A DNA stretch of 64,000 nucleotides, taken from positions 1-64,000 of the forward strand of contig NZ_QQRS01000003.1 in assembly GCF_003428875.1 (NCBI RefSeq). Reading direction: 5' to 3'. The notes under the pieces were generated by a model. The model had not been told where the DNA came from and did no database searches. It saw only the letters and a list, made by a program, of their open reading frames with translations. Positions 37,435 through 46,096 of this stretch are shown here, in pieces. How positions within the stretch are numbered: position 1 is the stretch's first letter; each line of letters starts with the position of its first letter. The translations under genes were made by a program, and so were the position numbers. Source of the DNA: Planomicrobium okeanokoites (GTDB taxonomy: Bacteria; Bacillota; Bacilli; Bacillales_A; Planococcaceae).

Positions 37435-39708
37435 ATGGCTTGGAAATTGACCAAGTACGAAATGGACAATGAAAATCTGCTGATCAATGAAAGTCTGTTG
37501 TCGCTGGGGAACGGCTATCTGGGAGTCAGAGGAAATTTTGAAGAAGGCTACAGCGAGGGGAGTAAATCCATTCGAGGCACTTATATCAACGCCTTTCACG
37601 ATGAAACGGAAATCACGTACGGCGAAAAACTATACGGTTTTCCGGAAACGCAGCAAAAAGTGCTGAATATCATCGATGCCCAGACGGTCTTCATTTACCT
37701 GGACGGCGAGAAATTTTCGTTATTTGAGGGAGAGGTTCTGTCCTTTGAGCGGAATTTGCATCTGGACAGCGGTTTTGCTGAACGGATCGTACACTGGATA
37801 TCGCCTAAGGGCAAAGAAGTTAAAATCCACTTCAGGCGTCTGGTATCGTTCAATGTGAAGGAACTGTTCGCCATCGATATTAAAGTGGAAACCATCACGC
37901 CGGTCGAAGAGGTAAAAATCGTTTCCACGGTCAATGGCGATGTAACTAATTTTGTGGACAAAGACGATCCGCGTGTGGCATCCGGTCATGCCAAAAGGCT
38001 GCAAGTCACTGAAACCGGGCTGGAAGATGGAGTCGCTATTGTAAAAGACACTACATACGTGACTGAACTCGAGGTGGCGTGCGTTTCTTCTTCCGCTCTT
38101 GCATCCGGAAATTACGATTACGACAGCAGGCTGACAGAGACCGCCCTGGAAGAAACCTATGTATGTGCAGGCCATGAAACGGTTCATTTCACAAAATACG
38201 CAATTTATACCGAAACCTTGCGGCATGGTGAAAATGTTGTCGATGAAGGGCTGGTCCTCCTTCGACAAGTTCAGGATAAGTGTTTCGAAGAACTTCTGGA
38301 AGACCAGAAAGCTTATTTGGACGCTTACTGGAAAATTTCGGATATTGTTATCGAAGGAGACCAGCGGGTCCAGGAAGGCATCCGTTTCAATCTTTTTCAG
38401 CTGCTCCAATCCGTCGGCAAAGATCCTGCGAGCAATATTGCGGCGAAAGGGCTGTCAGGCGAAGGGTACGAAGGGCATTATTTCTGGGACACCGAAATCT
38501 ATATTTTCCCGGTCTTTTTAATGACGAACCCGGAGATTGCGAAAAATCTGCTGTTGCACAGGTATTCGATTTTGGATCACGCGAGGGAGCGGGCAAGGGA
38601 AATGGGGCACGAAAAAGGTGCGTTATTCCCTTGGCGCACGATTACGGGAACAGAAAGTTCCGCCTTTTTCCCTGCCGGCACTGCGCAATACCATATCAGC
38701 GCGGATATCGCCTACAGTTATATCCAATTTTATTTAGCGACTAAAGATGAAGACTTCATGAAACGCTATATGGCGGAAGTGCTCTTTGAAACAGCACGCC
38801 TATGGGAAGACACCGGCCATTTGCAGAACGGCAAATTCCGGCTCGATGATGTAACAGGTCCCGATGAATACACCTGTATCGTAAACAATAATTATTATAC
38901 GAATGTCATGGCCAAGCACAATTTAAGCTGGGCCGCCAAAATCTATTATCTATTGGATGAAACAGACAGCGACCATTTGAAAGAGGTGGCAAGCCGGCTC
39001 GAATTGACCGAAACAGAAGTCGGCAATTGGCAGATAGCGGCCGACAGCATGTATCTTCCATATGATGAAACCCTGCAGATCAACGCGCAGGATGACAGTT
39101 TCCTTCAAAAGGCGAGATGGGACCTGAAAAATACACCGCCTGAGAAGTTTCCATTATTGCTGAATTACCACCCATTGACGTTGTACCGGTATCAGGTGCT
39201 GAAACAGGCCGATACCGTGCTCGCTCATTTTCTTCTCGAAGATGAACAGGATTTCGAGACCATCAAAAATTCATATGATTATTATGAAGCGATCACGACA
39301 CATGATTCTTCATTATCATCATGCGTCCACAGCATTATGGCGTCGAAGCTCGGCTATCCGGAAAAAGCCTACAGTTATTTCAATGAAACCGCGCGCCTCG
39401 ATCTCGACAACACCCATAAGAATACGAAAGACGGATTGCATATGGCCAATATGGGCGGCACATGGCTCGGCATCGTCTATGGATTCGCGGGACTGCGGCT
39501 GAAAGAAGACGGCTTGTCGCTGGCGCCGGTTCTTCCGGCAGAGTGGAATTCACTCCAGTTTCATCTGCGCTACCAGGGCAGGGTGCTGAGATTCCGGATA
39601 ACCCGCGAGAAGGTTGGCTACACCGTTCTTGAAGGGGAAGATTTGAATATTACGCATAACGGAGAGCCGCTTTTCCTGGAGAGCGGAAAGGAAATTGTGA
39701 TTGGATAA
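37435..39708 (+). CDS. GH65 glycoside phosphorylase, second type
   Basis: A 757-residue GH65 enzyme clearly different from the one at 29420. It keeps Glu478 (TGPDEYTC, general acid), K590-Q591 (KQADTV) and the HDSSLS phosphate motif from H623. Its substrate loop reads GALFPWRTITGTESSAFFPAGTAQ, and the end has NTKDGLHMANMGGTW, a style seen in trehalose or nigerose type phosphorylases. Substrate cannot be fixed by eye. AAAAGGAGGG precedes the ATG. Cytoplasmic; its product should also go to the beta-phosphoglucomutase encoded just upstream. Confidence 0.87.
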   Translation: MAWKLTKYEMDNENLLINESLLSLGNGYLGVRGNFEEGYSEGSKSIRGTYINAFHDETEITYGEKLYGFPETQQKVLNIIDAQTVFIYLDGEKFSLFEGEVLSFERNLHLDSGFAERIVHWISPKGKEVKIHFRRLVSFNVKELFAIDIKVETITPVEEVKIVSTVNGDVTNFVDKDDPRVASGHAKRLQVTETGLEDGVAIVKDTTYVTELEVACVSSSALASGNYDYDSRLTETALEETYVCAGHETVHFTKYAIYTETLRHGENVVDEGLVLLRQVQDKCFEELLEDQKAYLDAYWKISDIVIEGDQRVQEGIRFNLFQLLQSVGKDPASNIAAKGLSGEGYEGHYFWDTEIYIFPVFLMTNPEIAKNLLLHRYSILDHARERAREMGHEKGALFPWRTITGTESSAFFPAGTAQYHISADIAYSYIQFYLATKDEDFMKRYMAEVLFETARLWEDTGHLQNGKFRLDDVTGPDEYTCIVNNNYYTNVMAKHNLSWAAKIYYLLDETDSDHLKEVASRLELTETEVGNWQIAADSMYLPYDETLQINAQDDSFLQKARWDLKNTPPEKFPLLLNYHPLTLYRYQVLKQADTVLAHFLLEDEQDFETIKNSYDYYEAITTHDSSLSSCVHSIMASKLGYPEKAYSYFNETARLDLDNTHKNTKDGLHMANMGGTWLGIVYGFAGLRLKEDGLSLAPVLPAEWNSLQFHLRYQGRVLRFRITREKVGYTVLEGEDLNITHNGEPLFLESGKEIVIG

Positions 39709-39738
39709 GTTCAAAACCACATGGCGGGAGGAAATAAA

Positions 39739-40839
39739 ATGGCTGGCTTAACCTTGGTGAACATCAAAAAAGTTTATGATAAGGGAGTCGTGTCGGTTCA
39801 GGACTTCAATCTCGAAGTCAGGGATAAGGAGTTTCTTGTATTGGTCGGACCGTCCGGCTGCGGAAAATCGACGACGCTTCGGATGATTGCGGGACTCGAA
39901 GACATCACGGAAGGTGATTTGTACATCGGCGATAAACGCGTCAATGACGTCTCGCCGAAAGACCGTGACATTGCGATGGTGTTTCAAAACTACGCCTTGT
40001 ATCCGCACATGAATGTCTACGATAATATGGCGTTCAGTTTAAAGCTGAGCAAAATGAAAAAAAATGATATCAAAGCACGGGTGGACCGGGCCGCAAAAAT
40101 TTTAGGCCTGGAAGATTTCCTCTACCGCAAACCGAAGGCGCTTTCCGGCGGTCAGCGGCAGCGTGTCGCACTCGGCCGCGCAATTGTGCGCGATGCGAAA
40201 GTATTCCTGATGGATGAGCCGCTGTCCAATCTCGACGCCAAGCTGCGCGTCCAGATGCGGACGGAAATCCAGAAATTGCACAGCCGTCTCCAGACGACGA
40301 CGGTTTATGTGACGCATGACCAGACGGAAGCGATGACCATGGCGACGCGTCTCGTTGTCATGAAAGACGGCTTTATCCAGCAGGTCGGCTCGCCGAAACA
40401 AGTTTACGATGAACCGGACAATGTTTTCGTCGGCGGTTTCATCGGTTCCCCGGCAATGAACTTTTTGGACGGACGGCTGGAAGGCAGTCATTTCGTGATG
40501 GGGGATATCCGTGTCCAGGTGCCTGAAGGCAAAGCACAGCTATTGCGTCAAAAAGGCTACGACGGAAAACCGGTGCTGCTCGGCATCCGGCCGGAAGATA
40601 TCCATGATGAACCGGTATTCCTGGACCATTCACCGGAAACGAAAATCCGGGCGAATATCGAAGTGGCTGAATTGATGGGTTCGGAAATCGTCCTTTATTC
40701 GATCGTAAACAACCAGGATTTCATCGCCCGTGTCGATTCCCGGTTCAACGTCCAGGCCGGGCAGACGATCGATATGGCTTTCGACATGAACCGCGCGCAT
40801 TTCTTCGACAAGGAAACGGAACTTCGGATTAAAAGATAG
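39739..40839 (+). CDS. msmK: MsmK/UgpC-type sugar ABC transporter ATPase
   Basis: The 366-residue ATPase has Walker [10 protein letters not shown] (37-45), signature LSGGQRQR, Walker [13 protein letters not shown] and a C-terminal OB-type regulatory domain (GIRPEDIHDE). This class energises several sugar importers that lack their own ATPase. I use the ATG at 39739 behind GGGAGG; an earlier in-frame ATG at 39721 precedes that site. It closes the alpha-glucoside operon. A close paralogue starts at 63237, with near-identical DNA over long stretches. Confidence 0.92.
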   Translation: MAGLTLVNIKKVYDKGVVSVQDFNLEVRDKEFLVLVGPSGCGKSTTLRMIAGLEDITEGDLYIGDKRVNDVSPKDRDIAMVFQNYALYPHMNVYDNMAFSLKLSKMKKNDIKARVDRAAKILGLEDFLYRKPKALSGGQRQRVALGRAIVRDAKVFLMDEPLSNLDAKLRVQMRTEIQKLHSRLQTTTVYVTHDQTEAMTMATRLVVMKDGFIQQVGSPKQVYDEPDNVFVGGFIGSPAMNFLDGRLEGSHFVMGDIRVQVPEGKAQLLRQKGYDGKPVLLGIRPEDIHDEPVFLDHSPETKIRANIEVAELMGSEIVLYSIVNNQDFIARVDSRFNVQAGQTIDMAFDMNRAHFFDKETELRIKR

Positions 40840-40886
40840 AATGGATGGAAACTTCATCTCCACCTAAATTGAATGAACAGGACCAG

Positions 40887-40930
40887 GCACCTGAAAGGTT
40901 AGAAATTCTCTGACCTCTCAGGTGCTTTTG
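40887..40930 (+). terminator. Terminator of the alpha-glucoside operon
   Basis: GCACCTGA / TCAGGTGC outer stem with an imperfect inner extension (AGGTTAGA / TCTGACCT), followed by TTTTG. Confidence 0.82.
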
Positions 40931-40983
40931 TGTTGAATTCCCCAAAAATTAAAAAAGTACAGATGATATTAAAAGAATGCTAG

Positions 40984-40997
40984 TGAAAGCGCTATCA
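40984..40997 (+). promoter_or_regulatory. cre site (CcpA operator) before xylF
   Basis: TGAAAGCGCTATCA fits the cre consensus TGWAARCGYTWNCW throughout. It overlaps the -35 region of the proposed xylF promoter. Confidence 0.82.
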
Positions 40998-41020
40998 TTT
41001 AAGTTTTCAGAATTTATACT
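40992..41020 (+). promoter_or_regulatory. Likely promoter of xylFGH
   Basis: TATACT at 41015-41020 is a good -10 box. The -35 position (CTATCA, 17 bp upstream) is poor, as expected for a promoter that needs an activator; YesN, encoded at 47534, is the obvious candidate. Confidence 0.5.
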
Positions 41021-41064
41021 TAAAAAGTACTTACTTATATTTACAAAGGGAGAGGGGAAAGAAT

Positions 41065-42189
41065 ATGAAAAAGAATTTCAAAGGATTTATGTTCCTGTTG
41101 GTCCTGGCACTGTTTGCATTGTTGGCCGCAGGATGCGGTGACGAAGGGGAAGCAGGTTCCGGTTCGGGTTCAGGGGTGGATGTCGGAATCGTTTTGCCTA
41201 CTAAAGATGAACCACGCTGGGTCCAGGATGAACAGCGCTTCAAAGATGCATTAGCTGATTCGGATTATTCAACTGAAATTCTATTCAGCCAGGGTTCTTC
41301 GGCTAAAGAAAAAGAAAACGTGGAAGCGTTATTGAATAAAGGGATTAAAGTTCTGATCATTACACCGCATGATGGTGCAGCAGCTGCTGCGGCAGTTGAA
41401 GCGGCGAAAGCGGATGACGTAACAGTTATCGCATATGACCGTTTGATCACAGATACGGATGCAGTAGATTACTATGTAACATTCGACTCTTTGGCAGTAG
41501 GTGCGGCACAGGCTCAGTATTTGGTGGATAACGCAGAAGGAAAAGATGTGCCGCTGTATTTATATGCAGGAGCTTCATCTGATAACAACGCCTTCCTGTT
41601 CTTCCAGGGAGCATGGGAAGTGCTTCAGCCGAAAATTGCTGACGGCACATTCAAAATCGCCAATTCAAGTGAAGCGGAAGCTTTATCGGATACAAAAGAA
41701 TTGGACCGCGACCAGTTGAGCAAAATCATCGGCCAGGTTACAACAAACTGGGATCCGAACGAATCGAAGAACAAAGCACAGACGCATTTGACTTCAGTTG
41801 GTGAAGAGTTGAAAGGCGATGTTGCGATTCTGGCGCCGAACGATGGAACTGCCCGTTCGATTGCAGACGTATTCGCATCGGATTCAGCTGTGACGGATTA
41901 CACAATCACAGGGCAGGATGCTGAGAAAGCTTCGATCCAATACATTATTGATGGGAAGCAATCGATGACTGTATTCAAAGATGTCCGCACATTGGTTGAA
42001 GATGCAATGGGCATGGCTGTTGACGTGCTTGACGGCAACGATCCTGAAACGACAGGTTCTTATGATAATGGAGCTGGCGAAGTAAAAGCGAAACAAACAG
42101 ATGTCATTGTTGTAGATGAAGAAAACGTAAAAGCGGAATTGATCGACTCCGGCTATTATGAAGCAAGCGAATTTACAGGAATCGAATAA
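41065..42189 (+). CDS. xylF: XylF/ChvE-type sugar-binding lipoprotein
   Basis: A 374-residue periplasmic-binding-type protein of the xylose/multiple-sugar class. The signal peptide ends in LLAAGC (lipobox), followed by a Gly/Ser linker. VGIVLPTKDEPRW, ITPHDGAAAAAAVE, VIAYDRLI and ITGQDAEKASIQYI are typical XylF/ChvE segments that line the sugar site. It should bind D-xylose or a related pentose. A perfect 15-bp hairpin lies between it and the ATPase gene. Confidence 0.9.
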   Translation: MKKNFKGFMFLLVLALFALLAAGCGDEGEAGSGSGSGVDVGIVLPTKDEPRWVQDEQRFKDALADSDYSTEILFSQGSSAKEKENVEALLNKGIKVLIITPHDGAAAAAAVEAAKADDVTVIAYDRLITDTDAVDYYVTFDSLAVGAAQAQYLVDNAEGKDVPLYLYAGASSDNNAFLFFQGAWEVLQPKIADGTFKIANSSEAEALSDTKELDRDQLSKIIGQVTTNWDPNESKNKAQTHLTSVGEELKGDVAILAPNDGTARSIADVFASDSAVTDYTITGQDAEKASIQYIIDGKQSMTVFKDVRTLVEDAMGMAVDVLDGNDPETTGSYDNGAGEVKAKQTDVIVVDEENVKAELIDSGYYEASEFTGIE

Positions 42190-42205
42190 AAACAATAGGA
42201 TCCAG

Positions 42206-42237
42206 GAAATAGTGATAGAACTTTCTATCACTATTTC
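42206..42237 (+). terminator. Perfect 15-bp hairpin between xylF and xylG
   Basis: GAAATAGTGATAGAA and TTCTATCACTATTTC pair fully with a 2-base separation. No T run follows, so it is likely an mRNA stabiliser or weak attenuator that raises xylF over xylGH expression. Confidence 0.7.
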
Positions 42238-42273
42238 TCCATTCCTTGACGTTTTCGTAAGGGAGGCTAAGAA

Positions 42274-43794
42274 ATGAGCGACTATATTTTAGAGATGAAT
42301 GGCATCACGAAGGAATTTACAGGCATCAAAGCTCTGGATGACGTGAATTTTAAAGTGGAACGAGGAGAAATCCATTGTTTGATCGGAGAGAATGGGGCAG
42401 GCAAATCGACACTCATGAAAGTGCTGAGTGGAGTCTATCCATACGGTACATATGAAGGGGACATCGTCTTCGAAGGCGAAGTGCAGAAATTCAACGAAAT
42501 CAATGACAGTGTCAAAGCCGGCATTGCCATCATCTATCAGGAACTGGCGCTGTTTCCGGACCTGACAGTATACGAAAATATTTTTGCAGGCAACGAAATC
42601 AGAAAAGGTCCGTTTGTGGACTGGAATGAAACGATCATCCAGGCATCGCAAATGCTGAAGAAAGTGAAGCTGAATGTGGATCCTGAAACATTGATCAAGG
42701 ATCTGGGTGTAGGCAAGCAGCAATTGGTCGAAATCGCGAAAACACTGAGCAAGAATGTCAAACTCCTGATCCTGGACGAACCGACAGCTGCATTGAATGA
42801 AAACGACAGTGAAAACCTGTTGGAGCTGTTGAAGGAGTTACGCTCTCAAGGCATTACGTGCATCATGATTTCCCACAAACTGAAGGAAGTCATTTCAATT
42901 GCCGACAAGGCGACGATTCTGAGAGACGGCCAAACGGTCTGTACATTGGACGCACATAAAGGGGAAATATCAGAAAGCGTCATTATTAAAAATATGGTGG
43001 GACGTGAGATTGAAGATATTTATCCTAAGCGCCTGGATCATCAATTCGGTGATACAGTGCTCGAAATCAATGACTGGACGGCCTACGACTCACAGCTTGG
43101 CCGTGAAGTAGTGAAGAAGGCGGATATCCACGTGAAAAAAGGTGAAATTATCGGTGTCGCTGGACTGATGGGATCTGGCCGGACTGAGCTGGCACTGAGC
43201 ATTTTCGGGAATCCTAAAAATTATAAATTGCAGGGCGGCATGAAAGTGCAAGGGCAGCCGGTTTCATTCAAGCATACGAGCGACGCGATCAAAGCGGGCA
43301 TTGCCTATGTGACAGAGGACCGGAAAGGGAACGGATTATTTTTGATCAAAGACATCAAAAGCAACGTGACCGCAGCGCATTTAAAAGGGATTTCGGCACG
43401 CGGTGTCCTCAACTTGAACGAAGAAGTGATGGTCGGTTCCCAATACAAGGACTCACTGCACATCAAGGCAAGCTCGCTTGAACAGATCGTCGGCAATTTG
43501 AGCGGCGGCAACCAGCAGAAAGTGTCGCTGGGCAAGTGGCTGTTCACAGGACCCAAAATCCTGATACTCGACGAACCGACGCGTGGAATCGATGTCGGGG
43601 CGAAGTTTGAAATTTATACTATCATGAACGAATTGATCAAAGAAGGTATGAGCATCATCATGATTTCTTCCGAATTGAATGAAATCATCGGTATGAGCGA
43701 CCGCATCTACGTGATGGCGGAAGGCAGAATCACCGGGGAATTATCCAAAGCAGAAACGACCCAAGAAGCCATTATGGAACTGGCAACGCAATAG
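42274..43794 (+). CDS. xylG: XylG/GguA-type sugar ABC transporter ATPase
   Basis: A 506-residue ATPase with two ABC domains in one chain, as in the xylose, ribose and galactose importers. The first Walker A is GENGAGKST (38-46). The second domain has the degenerate start GLMGSGRTELALSI usual for this class, then LSGGNQQKVSLGKWL and LILDEPTRGIDVGA. GGGAGGCT precedes the ATG. It works with the XylF lipoprotein and the permease encoded 14 bases downstream. Confidence 0.92.
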   Translation: MSDYILEMNGITKEFTGIKALDDVNFKVERGEIHCLIGENGAGKSTLMKVLSGVYPYGTYEGDIVFEGEVQKFNEINDSVKAGIAIIYQELALFPDLTVYENIFAGNEIRKGPFVDWNETIIQASQMLKKVKLNVDPETLIKDLGVGKQQLVEIAKTLSKNVKLLILDEPTAALNENDSENLLELLKELRSQGITCIMISHKLKEVISIADKATILRDGQTVCTLDAHKGEISESVIIKNMVGREIEDIYPKRLDHQFGDTVLEINDWTAYDSQLGREVVKKADIHVKKGEIIGVAGLMGSGRTELALSIFGNPKNYKLQGGMKVQGQPVSFKHTSDAIKAGIAYVTEDRKGNGLFLIKDIKSNVTAAHLKGISARGVLNLNEEVMVGSQYKDSLHIKASSLEQIVGNLSGGNQQKVSLGKWLFTGPKILILDEPTRGIDVGAKFEIYTIMNELIKEGMSIIMISSELNEIIGMSDRIYVMAEGRITGELSKAETTQEAIMELATQ

Positions 43795-43807
43795 GAGGTA
43801 AATATCA

Positions 43808-44983
43808 ATGAGTTTTTTTAATGAAGCAAAATTCCTGATCAAATCGAACATTCGCGACTACGGCATGTATATCGCCTTGTTCGTCATCATGTTGACGTTC
43901 GCCATATTGACGGACGGTTTATTCATGTCTTCCCGGAACATCAGCAACCTGCTGGATTCAGCGGGGTACATCGCTGTTCTTGCAGTAGGGATGACGCTTA
44001 TCATCGTCATCCGCCACATCGACTTGTCGGTCGGTTTCGTTGCCGGGTTTCTCGGGGCGGTTGCGGCAATCTTCCTGACACAAATCGGCTTGTCCGTTTG
44101 GCTTGTCATTCCGATTGTTTTGGTTTTCGGGATTTTCATCGGACTGTTCAACGGCTTTCTGGTTGCGAAAATCGGGATCCCTTCATTTGTAGCTACACTT
44201 GCAGGCATGCTGATCTTCCGTGGGGCTTTGTTGAATGTAACCGAGTCCACCGGCACAATCATCGTCAATGATGATCTTTTCAACTCATTGGGGAACGGGT
44301 TCATCCCTTCGCTGATGGAGGTCAACGGCCTGCACCTGCTTTCGCTGCTTGTCGGTTTGATCGGTATAATTCTTTACATTTACAGTGAAATTTCGAATCG
44401 CCGCAATAAAGCGAAATACGGTTTTGATGTTATATCTCCAAAGATCTTCATCTTCAAACTGGTATTTGTTTCTTTTATCATCGGCTATATCACGTGGGTT
44501 CTGGCAGGCTATAACGGCTTCTCCTGGACCGTGGTCATCATGCTGCTGGTCGTTGTCGTCTATCACTTCCTGTCGACCAAAACTGTCCTTGGCCGCAACA
44601 TCTATGCTGTCGGGAGCAATCCGGAAGCTGCCCATCTGAGCGGCATCAACGTCACAAAAATCACGTTGATCGTCTTCGGTTCAATGGGGATGCTCGCGGC
44701 ATTGTCAGGCATCCTGTTCACAGCGCGCCTGCAATCCGCCACAACAACTGCCGGAACGTTATTTGAACTGGATGCAATCGCTGCAGCCTATGTCGGCGGG
44801 GTTTCTTCTGCCGGCGGTGTAGGTAAAGTGACCGGTGCCATCATCGGGGCAATTGTTATGGCGTCTTTATCAAGCGGCATGAACCTTTTGGGTGTCGGCA
44901 TTTCATATCAGTACATGATTCGCGGCGGCGTGTTGGCGGCGGCAGTTATTTTTGATGTGATGACACGCAGACAACGTGCGTAG
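43808..44983 (+). CDS. xylH: XylH/GguB-type sugar ABC transporter permease
   Basis: A 391-residue permease of the BPD_transp_2 class with about ten spans. It has the conserved loop GRNIYAVGSNPEAAHLSGINV, which contacts the ATPase, and a C-terminal GGVSSAGGVGKVTGAIIGAIVM span. AGGAGG lies before the ATG. Last gene of xylFGH; a terminator follows. Confidence 0.92.
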   Translation: MSFFNEAKFLIKSNIRDYGMYIALFVIMLTFAILTDGLFMSSRNISNLLDSAGYIAVLAVGMTLIIVIRHIDLSVGFVAGFLGAVAAIFLTQIGLSVWLVIPIVLVFGIFIGLFNGFLVAKIGIPSFVATLAGMLIFRGALLNVTESTGTIIVNDDLFNSLGNGFIPSLMEVNGLHLLSLLVGLIGIILYIYSEISNRRNKAKYGFDVISPKIFIFKLVFVSFIIGYITWVLAGYNGFSWTVVIMLLVVVVYHFLSTKTVLGRNIYAVGSNPEAAHLSGINVTKITLIVFGSMGMLAALSGILFTARLQSATTTAGTLFELDAIAAAYVGGVSSAGGVGKVTGAIIGAIVMASLSSGMNLLGVGISYQYMIRGGVLAAAVIFDVMTRRQRA

Positions 44984-45007
44984 AGAATCCTTTCATAATC
45001 TAAGAAT

Positions 45008-45037
45008 GAGCACCTTCGAATTTGAAGGTGCTTTCTC
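45008..45037 (+). terminator. Terminator of xylFGH
   Basis: AGCACCTTC / GAAGGTGCT perfect 9-bp stem with a 6-nt loop, followed by TTTC. Confidence 0.8.
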
Positions 45038-45053
45038 CGTCTCATAACGAGTA

Positions 45054-45081
45054 TTGAGAATTTTCCATCAAGTGGTAAGAT
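45054..45081 (+). promoter_or_regulatory. Promoter of the xylose-sensor operon
   Basis: TTGAGA and TAAGAT, 16 bp apart, with a TGn extension before the -10 box (TGGTAAGAT). It lies 35 bp before the GTG of the sensor gene. Confidence 0.5.
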
Positions 45082-45115
45082 GAAATGAGTTTAAACACAA
45101 AAAGGGGATCGAAAT

Positions 45116-46096
45116 GTGAGAAGAAAAGTCATCTTTGTCCTTTGCTCACTATGTGCCGTCCTTGGTTTCTTTACTGTTCTTTCAGTGAATAAAGTGCTTC
45201 ATTCCGAATGGGAACTTCCCGAAACTGCTGTGTCTGGACAGGAGCGTTTCCGTATTGTAGTCATCTCCCAGGAACTCGACACGCCGTTTTGGAAACTGGT
45301 GGATGAAGGCGCCTCCAAGCAGGCGGAAAAAGAAGAAATCAGCCTCGAATTATGGGGCAGTTACAGCAAAAATCAGGAAGATTTCTTAAAACAAGTTGAA
45401 ATTGCCCTACATTCAAAAGTGGACGGCATCATTGTCCAGGGGCTTGATACAGAAGAGTTTCAGCAATTGACCCGCATCAAGGCAGCTTCCTATGGCATAC
45501 CGATCATCACCGTCGCAAATGATGTGCCGGTGGAGAAGAGCTTGCGCAAAACATATGTTGGCTCAGATCATCAGAATGCAGGAAAGCTGCTGATGGAACA
45601 GCTGGTCAGTGATATGGGTGAACAGGGTGAAGTCGTGCTGCTTGGCGGTACAGATCTGGAATACAGCCAGCGTCTGCGTTTACAGGGGATGGAAGACAGT
45701 CTCAAAAAATATCCGGAGATCACTTCTTTCTATGTGGACAGCGGCTCTACAGTCGAAGAGGCGGCGGCTGCAACCCGCCAGGCACTCAATGAACATCCAA
45801 ATGTCGATGCTTTCATTGCGCTAAATGTACGCCAGGCTGGCACGGTCATGCAGGAAATCAGCAGCCGTACAGAGCTTGAACCCTATTACATCTACTCGTT
45901 CGATGATGGCTCGGATGCTTCACAGCTTTTAGCTGAAGGAAAGCTTGATGGCATCGTCGAACAATCGCCTGAACAGATGGGCGAAATGAGTGTTGCCTTA
46001 ATGATGCAATGGCTGCGCAATGAAGTGGTTCCCCTCGATTCGGCAGGCTATATTACAGATATCAGGATCGTGGAAGGGAAGGACGGTTTGCCGTGA
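45116..46096 (+). CDS. Membrane-anchored sugar-binding sensor, XylFII-like
   Basis: A 326-residue binding protein with one N-terminal hydrophobic span (about 5-22) and no lipobox cysteine in place, so it stays anchored as an uncleaved membrane protein. The rest is a LacI/XylF-type sugar domain (FRIVVISQELDTPFWKLVDEGA; GIIVQGLD). It is encoded directly before a LytS-like kinase, overlapping it as GTGA, then a YesN-like regulator. This is the order of the XylFII-LytS-YesN system described in Clostridium, where XylFII binds D-xylose outside and activates LytS. GTG start behind AAAGGGG. Confidence 0.8.
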   Translation: MRRKVIFVLCSLCAVLGFFTVLSVNKVLHSEWELPETAVSGQERFRIVVISQELDTPFWKLVDEGASKQAEKEEISLELWGSYSKNQEDFLKQVEIALHSKVDGIIVQGLDTEEFQQLTRIKAASYGIPIITVANDVPVEKSLRKTYVGSDHQNAGKLLMEQLVSDMGEQGEVVLLGGTDLEYSQRLRLQGMEDSLKKYPEITSFYVDSGSTVEEAAAATRQALNEHPNVDAFIALNVRQAGTVMQEISSRTELEPYYIYSFDDGSDASQLLAEGKLDGIVEQSPEQMGEMSVALMMQWLRNEVVPLDSAGYITDIRIVEGKDGLP

